NCBI GenBank assembly: GCA_017627975.1
Contig: JAGAFT010000033.1
Coordinates: forward strand, 1-28,019
DNA: 28,019 bases
Reading direction: 5' to 3'
Source of the DNA: Oscillospiraceae bacterium
GTDB lineage: Bacteria; Bacillota_A; Clostridia; Oscillospirales; Oscillospiraceae
Part shown: positions 26,894 to 28,019 of the stretch, in pieces
How positions within the stretch are numbered: position 1 is the first letter of the stretch
Layout: each line of letters opens with the position of its first letter
Notes under the pieces: generated by a model
What the model was told of the DNA's origin: nothing
Databases searched by the model: none
What the model saw: only the letters and a program-made list of their open reading frames with translations
Made by a program: the position numbers and the translations under genes

Positions 26894-28019
26894 AGATTCT
26901 GGTGACCGGTGCGGCCGGATTCGTAGGCCGGAATCTCGTGGAGAACCTCAAAACGATCCGGGACGGGAAGAACAGAACCCGGCCGGCTCTCCAGATTGAG
27001 GAGATCTATGAGTATACGCGTGAGAGTACACCGGAAGATCTGGCCCGATACTGTGCGGACTGTGACTTCGTTTTCAACCTGGCCGGGGTAAACCGGCCCA
27101 AAGACCCGGCGGAATTCCGGGACGGAAACTTCGGCTTTGCATCCCGGCTGCTTGAAGCGCTGAAGAAGCAGGGAAACCGTTGCCCGGTGATGCTGGCTTC
27201 CTCTCTGCAGGCAACTCTGGCCGGACGCTTCGGCAAAAGCGAGTACGGCCTGTCCAAAAAGGCCGGGGAAGAGCTCTTTTTTGACCATGCCGCGGAGAAC
27301 GGAGCCACGGTTCTGGTATACCGCTTTCCGAACCTGGCGGGGAAGTGGGTGAGGCCAAACTACAACTCCGCCGTCGGAACGTTCTGCTACAACATCGCCC
27401 ATGATCTCCCGATCACGGTGAACGATCCTTCTGTGGAGCTGGAGCTGCTCTTCATCGACGACCTCATGGAAGAGATGTTCGATGCCCTGGAGGGACACCC
27501 GCACCGGGCGGAGTATCCTGCCGCGGGGGAAGAGATCGACGGTACCGTTTATGACGGTCTGACACCGAGAGCCTGTGAGAGCGGCCGGTACTGCTATGCG
27601 CCGGTGACGCACAGAGCGACATTGGGCAGGATCGTGGAGCTGCTGAACACCTTTCATGATCAACCGAAGAATCTTGTCATGCCGGCCATTCCGAGTGGAA
27701 GTTTCGAGAAGAAGCTCTACAGCATGTATCTCTCCTATCTTCCGAAGGAAAAGGTCTCCTTCGATCTGAAGATGAACTGCGATGAACGCGGCAGCTTCAC
27801 GGAACTGCTCAAGACGATGGAGCACGGGCAGTTTAGTGTCAACATCTCAAAGCCGGGAATCACCAAGGGCCAGCACTGGCACAACAGCAAGTGGGAATTC
27901 TTTATCGTCGTTTCCGGTCATGGCCTGATCCAGGAGCGGAAGATCGGGACGGACGAGGTGATTGAGTTTGAGGTCAGCGGAGAGAGAATCCGGGCAGTGC
28001 ACATGCTGCCGGGCTATAC
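26890..28019 (+). CDS. capF: CapF-like bifunctional UDP-sugar reductase/epimerase (partial, runs off the window)
   Basis: The frame is open to the right edge, 376 complete codons. The N-terminal SDR domain has GAAGFVG at 7-13 and Y119-GLSK123. A C-terminal cupin domain carries the metal-binding ITKGQHWHNSKWEFFIV pattern (H329, H331). In S. aureus CapF this pair performs C3 epimerisation and C4 reduction of the CapE product. S. aureus CapF is about 369 residues, so few residues are probably missing here. The ATG overlaps the previous TGA. Confidence 0.92.
   Translation, partial: MKILVTGAAGFVGRNLVENLKTIRDGKNRTRPALQIEEIYEYTRESTPEDLARYCADCDFVFNLAGVNRPKDPAEFRDGNFGFASRLLEALKKQGNRCPVMLASSLQATLAGRFGKSEYGLSKKAGEELFFDHAAENGATVLVYRFPNLAGKWVRPNYNSAVGTFCYNIAHDLPITVNDPSVELELLFIDDLMEEMFDALEGHPHRAEYPAAGEEIDGTVYDGLTPRACESGRYCYAPVTHRATLGRIVELLNTFHDQPKNLVMPAIPSGSFEKKLYSMYLSYLPKEKVSFDLKMNCDERGSFTELLKTMEHGQFSVNISKPGITKGQHWHNSKWEFFIVVSGHGLIQERKIGTDEVIEFEVSGERIRAVHMLPGY

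Overview
The window reads as chromosomal DNA of a low-to-mid GC Gram-positive bacterium, most likely class Clostridia (Bacillota). Evidence seen: the ylxM-ffh-rpsP-khpA-rimM-trmD order, the rpsF-ssb-rpsR operon, paired ymfF/ymfH M16 proteins next to lgt, strong AGGAGG ribosome binding sites, and pyruvate phosphate dikinase. Family or genus cannot be fixed from the sequence alone.

Layout. (1) 1-140: the 3' end of a group II intron (end of its protein, domain V and VI-like hairpins). (2) 158-8091, leftward: one long operon read as ymfF, ymfH, lgt, a coiled-coil protein, then a GT-C glycosyltransferase, a GtrB-like GT2 and a GtrA-like flippase (together resembling a three-component glycosylation system), and a lipoprotein. 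(3) 8092-8353: divergent promoter region with a palindrome between the elements of the leftward promoter. (4) 8354-14597, rightward: SRP / ribosome maturation operon ylxM, ffh, rpsP, khpA, a lipoprotein, rimM, trmD fused to a GNAT acetyltransferase, an unlisted 59-residue membrane protein, and rsmA. (5) 14699-17545: ppdK with an extra C-terminal helical tail, closed by a terminator. (6) 17752-19114: thioredoxin-like protein, DUF5662-type protein, chagasin-like protease inhibitor. (7) 19219-20289, leftward: rpsF-ssb-rpsR with a structured leader; it converges with region 6 on a shared two-way terminator. (8) 20505-23599, rightward: ruvX and a large secreted protein with internal duplication and a Tyr/Asp/Trp hexapeptide repeat. 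(9) 23692-28019, rightward: rmlD-like reductase, then capE, wecB/capG and capF (cut by the window edge), which form the UDP-N-acetyl-L-fucosamine pathway.

Two themes recur: cell-surface construction (lgt and lipoproteins, the glycosylation trio, the FucNAc sugar genes, a large secreted protein) and translation/ribosome biogenesis. No stretch over 300 bases lacks a gene; the longest gaps are 8092-8353, 20290-20504 and 17546-17751, and each holds promoters or a terminator described below.

The most unusual observations are the TrmD-GNAT fusion, the PPDK tail, the coupled 59-residue membrane protein between trmD and rsmA, and the secreted protein's duplication. I did not see a CRISPR array, prophage, tRNA or rRNA gene, and I see no clear evidence for an entirely new multi-gene system.
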